Assembly: GCF_031845375.1 (NCBI RefSeq)
Contig: NZ_JAVREK010000005.1
Coordinates: forward strand, 62,001 to 126,000
Source: Streptomonospora wellingtoniae
GTDB lineage: Bacteria > Actinomycetota > Actinomycetes > Streptosporangiales > Streptosporangiaceae
Length of the DNA: 64,000 nucleotides
Direction: 5' to 3'
Below are positions 26,727 through 36,131 of this stretch, in pieces; the stretch's first letter is position 1; every line of letters starts with the position of its first letter. The position numbers and the translations under genes were made by a program. The notes beneath the pieces were generated by a model. It saw only the letters and a list, made by a program, of their open reading frames with translations. It had not been told where the DNA came from and ran no database searches.

Positions 26727-27845
26727 TCAGGCCAGCGTCAGGCCCCACTGGTTCAGGATCGGGTTGACCTCCTGGTAGTAGGTGGTGCCGCCGGACGAGC
26801 AGTTGCCCGACCCGCCGGAGGTGACGCCCTGCGCCTGGTCGCCGCTGACCCACGAGCCGCCGGAGTCGCCGGGCTCGGCGCAGACGTTCGTGCGCGTCAG
26901 CCCGTAGACCACACCCTGGGGGTAGCGGACCGTCTGGTTGCGGGCCTGGATGGTGCCGCAGTGCCAGCCCGTGGTCGAGCCGGAGCGGCAGATGGACGAG
27001 CCCACCGCGGCCTGGCTGGAGCCGTTCACGGTGACGGTGCCGCCGGAGTAGTCGTTGACCTGCGAGGTGGGGGTCCACCCGCTGGTACTGACATAGCCCA
27101 TGTCCCGGCTGGGGAACACGGAGCCGGAGAAGCTGCCGCTGCCGCCGTCGGCGCCCTGGACCGAGTCACCCGGGCTGCCGCAGTGGCCGGCGGTTACGAA
27201 CCCGGTCGTGACGGCGAAGCCGACGGAGCACCGGGAGCTGCCGTTGATGTAGTAGGCGTTGCCGCCCACGATGTCGGCGTAGGTCTTCGGGTTCTCGGCG
27301 CTCTGCCGGACCTTGACGGCGTCCTTGTCGACGCCGGCGTCGGCGAGGAACTCCTTGCCGGTCGCGGCAGCGCCCTTCTCGACGGTCATGACCACGGTGT
27401 CGGCCTCGACGTCGGAGTACCAGCCGGTCACGCCGGAGCCGGCCTCCTCGGCGCTGGAGTTGAGGTCGTCGACGATCTCGTCGAGGTTGTCCTGACCGTA
27501 GGTCACGACCTCCGCCTCGGCTCCGGCGTCCTCAACGGTCTCGACCGCGTCGGAGTCGGTGACCGAAACGGTCAGCTCGCCGGTGTCGCTGTCGAAGACG
27601 GCACCGCCGAACTTGCCGCCGAGGTCGCCGCGGAGCTCCTTCTCCAGGGAGCGGGCCCGGTTTTCGTCCTCGATCAGCTGCTCGGCCTCCGAGGGGGTGA
27701 GCCCGAGGTCGCGCTGCATCGCCTGGAGCTGTTCCGGCGCCAGCGTCGGAGCGGGTTCCGCCGCCGCGGCGGTGGTGGCCGCCGCGATCAGCCCTGCGGA
27801 CAGGGCGATGCCGCCGAGTGCCATGAAGTGGGGGGATTTTCGCAC
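26727..27845 (-). CDS. secreted streptogrisin-type serine protease (S1E)
   Basis: A 372-aa preproenzyme. A signal peptide occupies about residues 1-30 (cut after TTAAAAEP region), a pro-domain of the alpha-lytic protease type runs to about residue 185 (EQLQAMQRDLGLTPSEAEQLI...), and the mature chymotrypsin-fold domain begins near DIVGGNAYYING. The catalytic triad is visible as TAGHC, SRDMGYV and GDSGGSW. Paired cysteines suit an extracellular enzyme. The GTG at 27845 with AAGGAG upstream is preferred over in-frame codons further out because the signal peptide follows directly. Confidence 0.94.
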   Translation of the reverse strand: MRKSPHFMALGGIALSAGLIAAATTAAAAEPAPTLAPEQLQAMQRDLGLTPSEAEQLIEDENRARSLEKELRGDLGGKFGGAVFDSDTGELTVSVTDSDAVETVEDAGAEAEVVTYGQDNLDEIVDDLNSSAEEAGSGVTGWYSDVEADTVVMTVEKGAAATGKEFLADAGVDKDAVKVRQSAENPKTYADIVGGNAYYINGSSRCSVGFAVTTGFVTAGHCGSPGDSVQGADGGSGSFSGSVFPSRDMGYVSTSGWTPTSQVNDYSGGTVTVNGSSQAAVGSSICRSGSTTGWHCGTIQARNQTVRYPQGVVYGLTRTNVCAEPGDSGGSWVSGDQAQGVTSGGSGNCSSGGTTYYQEVNPILNQWGLTLA

Positions 27846-28480
27846 GTGCCTTACTCCTTGAGCGGGGATGAGAAAAGGGCAACTGCGCCCGGCTCGGGAC
27901 CGGACGCGAATCCCCGGCGGGCTGGACCTCGTGAGCCCATCCGCCGTATCCACCGACGTTCGGTGAATGAGACGAAACGATAAGTGAAGTTCACGGCGCG
28001 CGACAGCCCCGATACGGAACGGCAGACCCACCCCGCCGCGCGGTCCCGGCGGGCCGGGGAACAGACCGGCCGCCCCCTGCGGCTCGCCTGACGTCGGATT
28101 TCACAAATACGAAATGACTGCCAGAACACTCACTATCGCGGACACAAGGGACGATCTTGGCCGGATTCGGCCAAAATTTGCCCGGCTATCGAGACGGAAG
28201 AGAACGGCTGCGACTCCGGGCGAGACGCCCCGGCTCGGAACCGGGGGGTGCGCCGGACAAACGGGGTTCCGCTCACGGCCGGCCGAACTCCGCCTCGGAT
28301 CCGGGGTGTGCGAGGGAAAGCAGGTCGCCGGGCTTCTCGGGCGCCGAGCGCGGCACCGTCCGCCGACCGCCGCACCCGGCCCCCCGGCTCCGACGCCGCG
28401 ACCACGCTCGGTACGCATCCGACGGCCCGTTCGGGAAAGAACCACAGTGACGGACTACCGAATCGCAAAGGGGGACCGTC
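27846..28480. other. 635-bp divergent gap
   Basis: Contains the promoters of the protease (minus) and of the small membrane protein (plus). The stretch about 27960-28150 is relatively AT-rich; I found no gene and no clear hairpin. Confidence 0.4.
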
Positions 28481-28750
28481 ATGGAGATCACCGGCATCTT
28501 CACCGCGATCATCATCGGCCTCATCATCGGCGTACTCGCGCGGGTCATCCTGCCCGGCAGGCAGAACATCCAGGTGTGGCTGACAGTCGTGGTGGGCATC
28601 GCGGCCGCTCTCATCGGCACCGGCGTCGCCGCCTTCGCCGGATACGCGCACACCCCCGGCATCGACTGGTGGGAGCTGATCACCCAGCTGGTCCTGGCGG
28701 TCGTCGGCGTGGGCCTCGTCTCGAGCATGCGCAGCCGCAAGGGCAGCTGA
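28481..28750 (+). CDS. GlsB/YeaQ/YmgE family membrane protein
   Basis: An 89-aa three-helix membrane protein of the transglycosylase-associated/stress-response family. Helix 1 is IFTAIIIGLIIGVLARVILPGRQNI with the typical GxxARxxLPG turn, helix 2 is VWLTVVVGIAAALIGTGVAAFAG, and helix 3 is LITQLVLAVVGVGLVSSMRSR. The family is linked to envelope stress but its biochemical role is unknown. The start ATG follows AAAGGGGG. Unlike most relatives, it has a HTPGIDWW loop between helices 2 and 3. Confidence 0.9.
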   Translation: MEITGIFTAIIIGLIIGVLARVILPGRQNIQVWLTVVVGIAAALIGTGVAAFAGYAHTPGIDWWELITQLVLAVVGVGLVSSMRSRKGS

Positions 28751-29251
28751 CCTACAACCCGCGGGGCGCCCGGACCACGCGGCCGTCCGCGGACGCAGCG
28801 GCGACCGCCGCCGAAGCGAGCGGTGCGGGCGAATCGCGGGCCGGCGGGCCGGGGACGCGCGCCTCGGCCCCGTACGCTCCCGCCCTGCCCTACGCGCAAC
28901 CGCACGTGTCCGCACGCCTTGCCCGCCAGGACCGAGCCCGAATGGCGCCGGCAGGGCGAAGGCAGGAGGCCCCTCGGATCGTGCGTCTGGGATTCGGACC
29001 CGGCGTTCACGGGAAATCGGTGTGGGAGAAATTATCCCCGCGATCCCGGCATAGGTGACGAACATCCGCAATCCGCCGACGCGGTCGCCCAAGGCATCTC
29101 GTAGGATCTCCTTGCACTGCTGCGGCCGTCCTGTGCACCGCGGCCGGACCCCCCACTCTCACCGCCCTCGTCGGTCTCCGGCCCAGCGGGTCCGAAACTG
29201 CGTGCCCGGTCTCCCGGCGCACCACCGCCCCCTGCCCACGAAGAGATTCGC
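28751..29251. other. 501-bp gap
   Basis: No convincing gene. The short pair GGGAGAAATTATCCCC at about 29022 and a TAGGAT at 29101 could belong to the promoter region of the LCP gene. Confidence 0.35.
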
Positions 29252-30832
29252 ATGCCCGACGACGCTCCCGACGCCGACTCCGGCGCCGGATCCGACCGCC
29301 CCCAGGACTCCGGCCCGCGCGATTCCGACGATGAGGGGTCCTCCCCCGCGCCCGCCGGCGACGCGGAGCGGGACCGCCCCTCCGAGAAGACCGGCGAAGC
29401 CGGCGAGGCCGGACGACCCGACAAAGCCGGGCCGACCGGAGAACCCCGCGGCACCGGCGCCTCCGGCGATCCCGCAGCGGCAGAGGCCGCCGGGGAAGAG
29501 GGAGACCGCGCGGGCGCGGAACCCGGCGCGGCCCCGGACTCCGGCGGCACCGGGGACAGCGCGCGGAGCGGCGCTTCCGCCGCCTCCTCAGCTGAGCAGA
29601 CCCCCGCCGCCGCCGCGCGGCGCCGCAGGCCGTCGCGCCTCGCGGCCCTGATAGCGGCGGCCGTCGTGATCGTGCTGGTAGGCGGCGCCGGCACCGCCTA
29701 CGGGTACTTCCGGTCGCTACAGGGGAACATCGTCCGCCACGACCTCGATACGGCACTGAACGAGGAGGACCGCCCGGAAAGGATCGGCGACGACCTGAAC
29801 ATCCTGTTCATCGGCTCCGACGGCCGCGAGGGCGGCAACGCCGCCTACGGCGGGCGGGACTTCGTCGGCGAGCGCTCCGACGCGCTGATGCTCGCCCACG
29901 TCTCCACGGACGGCCGGGTCACCGTGGTAAATTTCCCGCGCGACTCGCTGGTCCGGATTCCCGAGTGCGACGCCTACGGCGAGACCGAAGGCACCGCCGG
30001 CTACCACGGCATGATCAACGCGGCGCTTTTCCACGGCGGCCCGCCGTGCGTCGTCAAGACGATCGAGTCGCTCAGCGGTATCCGGATCGACCACTTCGCG
30101 CACGTCAGCTTCGTCGGCTTCCGCGAGATGATCGACTCGATCGGCGGTGTGCACATGTGCATCCCCGAGCCCATGCACGACGAGCGCGCCCAGCTCGACC
30201 TGGACGCCGGAGAGCAGCTGCTGAACGGTGAGGAGGCGCTGTCCTTCGTCCGCGCCCGCTACGAGATCGGCAACGGCGGCGACATCGGACGCATCGACCG
30301 CCAGCAGATGTTCCTGGGCGCTCTGGCGGACGAAGTCGACGGCACCCACCTGCTCACACAGCCGAGCCGGGCCACCGGGATGCTCCAGGCGCTGTCGGAG
30401 CACACCGGCACCGACGACGACTTCACGCTGCCGACGATGGTGTCCATCGCCTCCACACTCGCCGGCACCGACCTGTCCGACATCGCCTTCTACACGGTGC
30501 CGTGGTCGCGCGCCCCCCACGATCCCAACCGCGTGGTCTGGGACGAGGACGCCGCCGCACGCCTGTTCTCCGCCGTCCGGCACGACCGCCCGGTCGAGGA
30601 CCGCCGGCTCGTCACCGGCGAGCAGGCCACCGGAGACGCCGGCGCGGAGGACGCGGACAAGCCGGGGGGCCGGCAGGAGCCTCACAACGAGGGCGCCGGG
30701 GCGAGCGCGTCCCCCGGCGCGGACGCTTCGTCCGCGCCCATCGAGGGCCGCGACGCGACCTCCGACCCCTGCTCGAACGGATTGGGGCAGGGCACGGAGA
30801 GCGCCGAGGAGTCAACGGAGCCGCAACTGTGA
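29252..30832 (+). CDS. LytR-CpsA-Psr (LCP) family cell-wall ligase
   Basis: A 526-aa type II membrane protein. Residues 1-125 are acidic, Pro/Gly-rich and cytoplasmic; one membrane helix lies at about 128-150; the extracellular LCP domain follows. It shows NILFIGSD, RSDALMLAHVS, NFPRDSLVRIP, INAALFHGG and EALSFVRAR, the residues that bind polyprenyl pyrophosphate and metal. LCP enzymes attach teichoic acid, arabinogalactan or capsule glycans to peptidoglycan. A disordered tail of about 70 residues is unusual. The next gene, an L,D-transpeptidase, also acts on the wall. Confidence 0.93.
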   Translation: MPDDAPDADSGAGSDRPQDSGPRDSDDEGSSPAPAGDAERDRPSEKTGEAGEAGRPDKAGPTGEPRGTGASGDPAAAEAAGEEGDRAGAEPGAAPDSGGTGDSARSGASAASSAEQTPAAAARRRRPSRLAALIAAAVVIVLVGGAGTAYGYFRSLQGNIVRHDLDTALNEEDRPERIGDDLNILFIGSDGREGGNAAYGGRDFVGERSDALMLAHVSTDGRVTVVNFPRDSLVRIPECDAYGETEGTAGYHGMINAALFHGGPPCVVKTIESLSGIRIDHFAHVSFVGFREMIDSIGGVHMCIPEPMHDERAQLDLDAGEQLLNGEEALSFVRARYEIGNGGDIGRIDRQQMFLGALADEVDGTHLLTQPSRATGMLQALSEHTGTDDDFTLPTMVSIASTLAGTDLSDIAFYTVPWSRAPHDPNRVVWDEDAAARLFSAVRHDRPVEDRRLVTGEQATGDAGAEDADKPGGRQEPHNEGAGASASPGADASSAPIEGRDATSDPCSNGLGQGTESAEESTEPQL

Positions 30833-31088
30833 TCGGATCGGCCGTATGCTGCGCCGATCCGGCACCCGCGGCCGGGGCGGGCCGGGCTCTCGGCCACAGG
30901 TTTTGCGAGGAAATCTGTGATTTGTGCGAACCAGACACCGGGGTTCGCGCGTCAGAACAACCGGGTACCACCGTCCCCGCACCGCACAGTGGCGGATACG
31001 CCGCACCGCCGAGTCGCGGTGGCACTACCTCCCTCCCTGCCACGTTCGGGACCGTGCCCGCCAACCGACGACCTGGAGGACCCTCGAA

Positions 31089-32351
31089 GTGACAACCCGC
31101 TTTCCACGCCGGACCACCGCCGCGCTGTGCGCCGCTGCCGCCGCCGTCCTGATGGCGGCGTCGGCCTGCAGCACCGGCGAGGGCGACCTGGCCAACGAAG
31201 AGCCCACGGCCGCCGCGGCCGACGTGGCGATCACCCCCGAGGACGGCGGCTCCGAGGTCCGCACCGACTCCCCCATCGTGGTGAGCGCCGACAAGGGCAA
31301 GATCACCGACGTGCAGGTCGAGCAGAAGCTCTCCGGGGAGGAGAGCGACGACAGCATGACCGGCGCCTACAACGAGGGCAAGACCGAGTGGGTCAGCGAC
31401 TGGACGATGCACCCCGGAAGTGACGTCGTCGTCACCGCCGTCGCGGAGAACAGCGAGGGCGAGAGCACCGAGTTCATCAGCGAGTTCTCCACAACGGAAG
31501 CGGTCGAGGGGCAGCGGCTCGAGGTCAAGAGCATCAACGTCGAGCCCGGCAGCACCGTCGGCGTGGGGATGCCGGTCATCGTCGGCTTCGACATGCCGGT
31601 CGAGAACAAGGCCCAAGTCGAGGCAGCCATGGAGGTCCGCTCCGAGAAGCCCGCCGAGGGCGCCTGGAACTGGTTCGGCGACAAGCAGGCGGTCTTCCGC
31701 CCCAAGGAGTACTGGGAGCCGCACCAGAAGGTCACGGTGAACCTGAACCTCGCCGGTGTTTCGGCGTCCGAAGGCGTACTCGGCGTCGAGAACCGCCAGT
31801 TGGAGTTCGAGGTCGGCCGCTCGCAGATTTCGTCGATCGACGAGGACTCCCACCAGATGGTCGTCGAGCGCGATGGCGAGACGATCAAGGAGTTCCCGGT
31901 CAGCCTGGGCATGGCCACCCAGCGCAAGTACACCACCACCTCCGGCACTCACCTGACCATGGCCTTCCACACCGACTACCGGATGAGCAACGACACGCTC
32001 GGCGTCTCCAAGGACGACCCCTCCTACTACGAGGAGTTCGTCGCCTACGCCGTCCGCATCTCCAACTCCGGCGAGTTCCTGCACACGGCCGACTGGAACT
32101 ACCAGCTCGGCGAGGCCAACACCAGCCACGGCTGCGTCAACATGAGCGTCTCGGACTCCCAGTGGTTCTACGAGGAGAGCCTGCGCGGCGACCCGGTCGA
32201 CGTCACCGGCACCGACCGCGAGCTTGAGGTCGACAACGGCTGGGGCTACTGGCAGCGCTCCGCCGACGAGTGGATCTCCCAGAGTGCGACGGGCGAGGCC
32301 GACGACACCTCCGAGGCCGGCACGCCCGGCTCCCCGCACCGCGAGGCGTAA
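31089..32351 (+). CDS. lipoprotein L,D-transpeptidase
   Basis: A 420-aa exported peptidoglycan cross-linker of the actinobacterial Ldt type (3-3 cross-links). The signal peptide ends at Cys27 (AASAC), a likely lipid attachment site. Two Ig-like domains (about residues 60-255) precede the YkuD domain, whose catalytic motif is SHGCVNMS with the upstream His in AFHTDYR. The GTG at 31089 gives the signal peptide immediately. A very strong hairpin follows four nt after the stop. It lies 256 bp after the LCP gene, probably with its own promoter. Confidence 0.94.
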   Translation: MTTRFPRRTTAALCAAAAAVLMAASACSTGEGDLANEEPTAAAADVAITPEDGGSEVRTDSPIVVSADKGKITDVQVEQKLSGEESDDSMTGAYNEGKTEWVSDWTMHPGSDVVVTAVAENSEGESTEFISEFSTTEAVEGQRLEVKSINVEPGSTVGVGMPVIVGFDMPVENKAQVEAAMEVRSEKPAEGAWNWFGDKQAVFRPKEYWEPHQKVTVNLNLAGVSASEGVLGVENRQLEFEVGRSQISSIDEDSHQMVVERDGETIKEFPVSLGMATQRKYTTTSGTHLTMAFHTDYRMSNDTLGVSKDDPSYYEEFVAYAVRISNSGEFLHTADWNYQLGEANTSHGCVNMSVSDSQWFYEESLRGDPVDVTGTDRELEVDNGWGYWQRSADEWISQSATGEADDTSEAGTPGSPHREA

Positions 32352-32355
32352 GGCG

Positions 32356-32393
32356 GCGAGCGTGCCCGGGCGCCGTCGCCCGGGCACGCTCGC
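32356..32393 (+). terminator. 17-bp perfect hairpin after L,D-transpeptidase
   Basis: GCGAGCGTGCCCGGGCG (32356-32372) pairs fully with 32377-32393 around a 4-nt loop, immediately after the stop codon. Confidence 0.85.
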
Positions 32394-32470
32394 GCCGGGG
32401 GGACGGCTGCGGATTCCGCGTCCCCTGCGGGCGATGCTCCCCGGCGGTACAGAGGCATACCGCACCCCGC

Positions 32471-32506
32471 GACCGGCGGGCCGTCGACACCGACGGCCCG
32501 CCGGTC
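32471..32506. terminator. 16-bp perfect hairpin
   Basis: GACCGGCGGGCCGTCG (32471-32486) pairs fully with 32491-32506 around ACAC. It is the second strong hairpin in tandem, 77 bp beyond the first, so either a backup terminator or the end of a small RNA. Confidence 0.6.
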
Positions 32507-32942
32507 CTCGTATGGACCGGCGGCGAGGCCCAGCGGCGGCGGAGGGCCCGCGCGGGGCGGGGCCCGGCACCGAAGGCACCGCCGGATGTCCGGCGCCCCG
32601 GTGACACGAACCCGCGGCCGTGCCGGTGTCGGCTGTTACCAACGTGCCGGGACATCACATCTAGGGCCGTGCACGGCGGCCCGATGGACGGGGGCGGGGC
32701 GGCGCGTCCGATGGTCGCCGATTGATGCGGCGAGTGGGATCGCCCGCCGGGCGAACCGCGACCCCGCGGCCGCCCGCGTCCCGGGCGGTTCGCGACCGGG
32801 TCGCGGTATCGGCCGGGGCTGGTGCGGCGACGAAACGTGAAGAGGCCCCGGGCGACGGTGCCTGGCCGGGAATCCGGCCTGGGAACCCCCACAGTTCCCA
32901 GGGCGGTGCGTCCGGCCGGCAGTCCCGTCACCCGGGGCCGGC

Positions 32943-32979
32943 GTGCACCGCGGCCCCGACGGAATCGGCCGCGGTGCAC
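32943..32979 (-). terminator. 13-bp perfect hairpin after the minus-strand exported protein
   Basis: GTGCACCGCGGCC (32943-32955) pairs fully with 32967-32979, 48 bp beyond the end of the gene at 33028. Confidence 0.65.
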
Positions 32980-33027
32980 GGTCATATGGACCGGTGCGGA
33001 GCGCTCCGGTTCGGAGCGCCCCAGGGG

Positions 33028-33912
33028 TTACAGCGCCGGCGTGCCGACGCCCTCGACGACGTCGCCCGCAGCCTCGCTGGTGTCGACCTGCTCGGTCGCC
33101 TCGCCGACCGACGGGGCTTCCTCGGTGACGGTGTCAGCGGCGTCCTGCACCTGCTCGGTGGCGGGAACAGTGGACTCGACGGCCTCCGTGTCGGCCCCCT
33201 CCACGGAGTCCGGGGTCTCGGACAGCCGGTCCTCGACGCTCCCGGTGGAGGGCTCGGGCAGCTCGGCAGCGAGGTTGTCGACCTCGTCGGTGGTGTTGGG
33301 CAGGACCGTGCCGGCAGTCTGCTCGCCCGCCGAGCCGACGGCCTCGCCCGCGATCTCGGCGGGCTGGCCCTGGACGGAGGTCGGGGCGGGCAGCTCGTTG
33401 CTCAGCGGCAGGGTCTCGGGCGCGCCGCCGGGCACCACGGAGAAGGCGTCCTCGCCGAGCAGGCCGGTCAGGTCGCCGGTGGGCAGCATGCCCAGCGGGT
33501 CGCCCTGCTGGGGCACGGCGTCGTAGGCGGGCAGCGTGGTGGCGGTGCCGTCGACCGCGCCGGCCTGGTGCTGCACCTCGTTGACGGTGTCGTGGACGGA
33601 GTTGAGCTGATCCTGCTCTTGCGGTGCGACGTGCGAGACGTCGCCCGCCGGCGTGCCCAGGTTGGGGGTGCTCGGAACGGGCTGCACCGTGCGCTGGTCG
33701 GCCTGCTGCACCTTGGAGACGAGCGACTCGGTGCCGCCGCCAAGGCCGGCCGGCAGGCCCGCGGTGGCCGGGGTCGTCTGCGGCAGGGAGTCAGTTGCGC
33801 TCAGCGCGCCGAGGTCGTCGGCTCCGGCGGAACCCGCGCCGAGAGCGGCGACACCTGCGGCACTGGCCGCCACGAGAACGGCCTTGGCGGACTGGCGAGC
33901 GAACTGGAACAT
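33028..33912 (-). CDS. exported Ala/acidic-rich protein
   Basis: A 294-aa protein with a clean signal peptide (MFQFARQSAKAVLVAASAAGVAALGAGSAGA, cut near residue 31). The mature chain is acidic, rich in Thr/Pro/Val/Glu and low in aromatic residues, with no cysteines. It looks extended rather than globular (ATEQVQDAADTVTEEAPSVGEATEQ near the end). AAGGA precedes the ATG at 33912; an upstream start would lack the signal peptide. No catalytic motif recognised. A larger exported protein of similar composition lies upstream on the same strand. Confidence 0.8.
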   Translation of the reverse strand: MFQFARQSAKAVLVAASAAGVAALGAGSAGADDLGALSATDSLPQTTPATAGLPAGLGGGTESLVSKVQQADQRTVQPVPSTPNLGTPAGDVSHVAPQEQDQLNSVHDTVNEVQHQAGAVDGTATTLPAYDAVPQQGDPLGMLPTGDLTGLLGEDAFSVVPGGAPETLPLSNELPAPTSVQGQPAEIAGEAVGSAGEQTAGTVLPNTTDEVDNLAAELPEPSTGSVEDRLSETPDSVEGADTEAVESTVPATEQVQDAADTVTEEAPSVGEATEQVDTSEAAGDVVEGVGTPAL

Positions 33913-34288
33913 GGAACGTCCTTCCGGATCTTTGGAATTTCGGTTGCTATGGGGATGGACGATGACGCGTCCGTAATTCCGCTCAGTTGCCCTGGCCGGG
34001 GGCAAGCTCTGCGGTTCTGGGATGACTTCGGGGACTTCCCGGCGCTCCGCGTCCTTGCGTGGCTGGCAGGGACGGTGGATGCCGGGATCAACCTGAGGAT
34101 CTGGCGGACCTCGGGCTGACGTGAACCTCGTGGCGGAGGCGAGAAGTGTCGCTCGCGATCACGGGCACGGGGCTCACGTCAGCCCCCAGAGGGCGAAAGC
34201 CGCTGGACCGGTAGCCGGGCGCCAGACAGGGGTGTGCGACTGCGCACCGCATTGTGCGGCGCTTCGCCGCGTCCCGGGGCGGGAGGTC
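33913..34288. other. 376-bp gap
   Basis: Promoter region of the exported protein at 33912. A small hairpin GGGGCT/AGCCCC (34169-34186) could end the upstream minus-strand gene. Confidence 0.4.
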
Positions 34289-35437
34289 CTAGTCGGGAGA
34301 GAAAGTCGGCTGCTCGCCGAGGTCCTGCGGGACGTCGGCGAGCGCCTGGCGGGCGCGCTGGATAGCGCCCGCAGCGGGGACGGCGGAGTCCGCGGCCGGG
34401 AGGTACCCCGCGCACATGCCGCCGCCGGGCTGGGAGGTGTTCACGCTGGAGCCGACCGCGGCGGCCAGCTCGGACCGGTGGTCGGCACCGCCGTCGTGCT
34501 GCTCAGAACCGTCGTCGGCGGCGGAGCCGCCGTACACGGCGGCATCGGCGTAGTCGGCGACGGTCGCCGCGGACCCTGTGCCTGCGGGGACGCTCCCCTG
34601 GTCGGCGGGGGCCGGCCCGGTGCCGTCGGCCGCCAGTCGGGGACCGGAGTCGGGAGTGCGCTCGGCGGCGGAGCCGGCGCCGGGGCCGGAGCTTCCACCG
34701 AGCCCGAGACCGGGGATGACGCCGGCCTTGTCGAACCCGGCGGGACGGAGGTCCGCCACGCCGATGCCCGGCAGCCCGTGGGGGGCAGCCGCGGCGTCGC
34801 CCGCCGCGGCCGCGGAAACCGCCGCGGTCGGGCCGGAGCCGCTGGTGGCGGCGACGGAGGCGGGCACCGTGTGCCCGGCGTCGCGGCCGACCTCGCCGAC
34901 GCCGGCCACCGCTCCGGTGAGCCGCCCGGTCGCGGAGCCGCTCTGGGCGGCGTCCCCGGAGCCGGACTGCGGGCCGCTGCGGTCGGCACGGGTACCGGGG
35001 TCGGAGTCGGAGGAGGCATCGGAGCCGGACGCGCCTTCGGCGTCGCCGACGGAGGCCGACGGCAGCGTGTCCACGCCGTCTGCGACCTCCTGGGTACCCC
35101 CGCCGTCCGAAGCGGCCTCTTCCCCGGCACCGGCGTCGCTGCTGCCGGAGTCGACGTCGGCAGCCCGGTCAGAGGCGGCCGGGTCGAGGTCCTGCACGGC
35201 CTCCACCGCCGACTCTCCCTGCTGGGAAGCCTGCTTGGAGGCCGCGGAGCCGGCCAGCCCGGCGACGGGCGACTCGTCGGCCGCCGCGCACGCGGCACCG
35301 GCGAGCCAGGCGCCCGAAAGCAGCCCGGCGACGACCAGCCACCGGCGCGCCGACGGCCACAACCCCGAGGCAACCCGCGCTGCGCGCACCTCCGCGGCGA
35401 CGCGTGCTCCGCGTCGCGAGCGGCCTGTGCGCGGCAT
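34289..35437 (-). CDS. exported Ala/Gly/Ser-rich protein
   Basis: A 382-aa protein with a long basic N-region, a hydrophobic helix about residues 32-52 (WLVVAGLLSGAWLAGAACAAADES) and a mature part dominated by Ala, Gly, Ser and Asp. Near the C-terminus a more ordered stretch reads NTSQPGGGMCAGYLPAADSA and RARQALADVPQDLGEQP. The cysteine near residue 49 could be a weak lipobox. Composition and position link it with the exported protein at 33028-33912. Function unknown. Confidence 0.72.
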   Translation of the reverse strand: MPRTGRSRRGARVAAEVRAARVASGLWPSARRWLVVAGLLSGAWLAGAACAAADESPVAGLAGSAASKQASQQGESAVEAVQDLDPAASDRAADVDSGSSDAGAGEEAASDGGGTQEVADGVDTLPSASVGDAEGASGSDASSDSDPGTRADRSGPQSGSGDAAQSGSATGRLTGAVAGVGEVGRDAGHTVPASVAATSGSGPTAAVSAAAAGDAAAAPHGLPGIGVADLRPAGFDKAGVIPGLGLGGSSGPGAGSAAERTPDSGPRLAADGTGPAPADQGSVPAGTGSAATVADYADAAVYGGSAADDGSEQHDGGADHRSELAAAVGSSVNTSQPGGGMCAGYLPAADSAVPAAGAIQRARQALADVPQDLGEQPTFSPD

Positions 35438-36131
35438 AGGGGTTCCCCTTCGGTAGCTGTCGTCGTCGCGGAACGTGGGGCGCGGAAAGCATAGTGGCTA
35501 TCCCGCGAATTCGGCCACGGCAACCCGGACCGGCCGATAGCCCGAAACGTGGGCTCGGCCTCAACTGAACGCGACCGTAGCATGATCACTACAGGAAGCA
35601 ACCGTCGAACCGAGGAATTTTCTCGCCCGTCGCCCGTCGTCATTCCCGGATCTGTACCCCTGGCCGATCAAGTCCCCGACCGAGCCGGCGGGCGCCGGAA
35701 CACCCGCGAGGACGGGCTCCTGAACAGCGGACCGACCGCGCAGCGCACCGAGAGGCGGGCGGTACCGCGTCGGCACCGGCCGCGGCACCGGGCCCGGCCG
35801 CCGCCCGTACGCATCCCGGGCCGCGGCTGCCGACCGTTTGCGAATGATTCTCCGCGGCGCGTGCCGTATCCTGCCGACTACCGGGCGTCCGGATCTTCGG
35901 CACGCCGAGGCCCCCGCTCGAGCGTCGCCCGGATGCGTGACGGGGACGGGGCCCTCGGCCCGTCGTCCTCCGCGCCGTCCACGCGTTGTCCTGCGACCCC
36001 CGACTCCTAGTCACGTCTGTTCGCCGGTTGCCGCCTCAGCCGCCTCCCGCTGGCGCGTCCCTGGAATCCGCCGTTTCCGGCGACGACGATCGCACTCCGC
36101 GATAACGTATGCACCCGGAGGTGTGCATCCG
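35438..36131. other. 694-bp divergent gap
   Basis: Lies between the exported protein (minus) and the sensor kinase (plus). Open frames here have poor codon bias and no recognised protein. It presumably carries both promoters. Confidence 0.45.

Larger units (their letters stand above)
32352..33027. other. 676-bp convergent gap with three hairpins
   Basis: Between the convergent L,D-transpeptidase and Ala-rich exported protein genes. No supported gene; the three perfect hairpins listed separately are the only structure I see. Confidence 0.5.

Noticed and set aside
34121..35494. 457-codon plus-strand frame opposite the Ala/Gly/Ser-rich exported protein
   Set aside because: The minus-strand frame has a signal peptide and sensible start; the plus-strand one is a shadow of its low-complexity codons.
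35549..36010. 153-codon plus-strand frame before the sensor kinase
   Set aside because: Basic Arg/Pro-rich product with no ribosome site, lying in the promoter region of the kinase.
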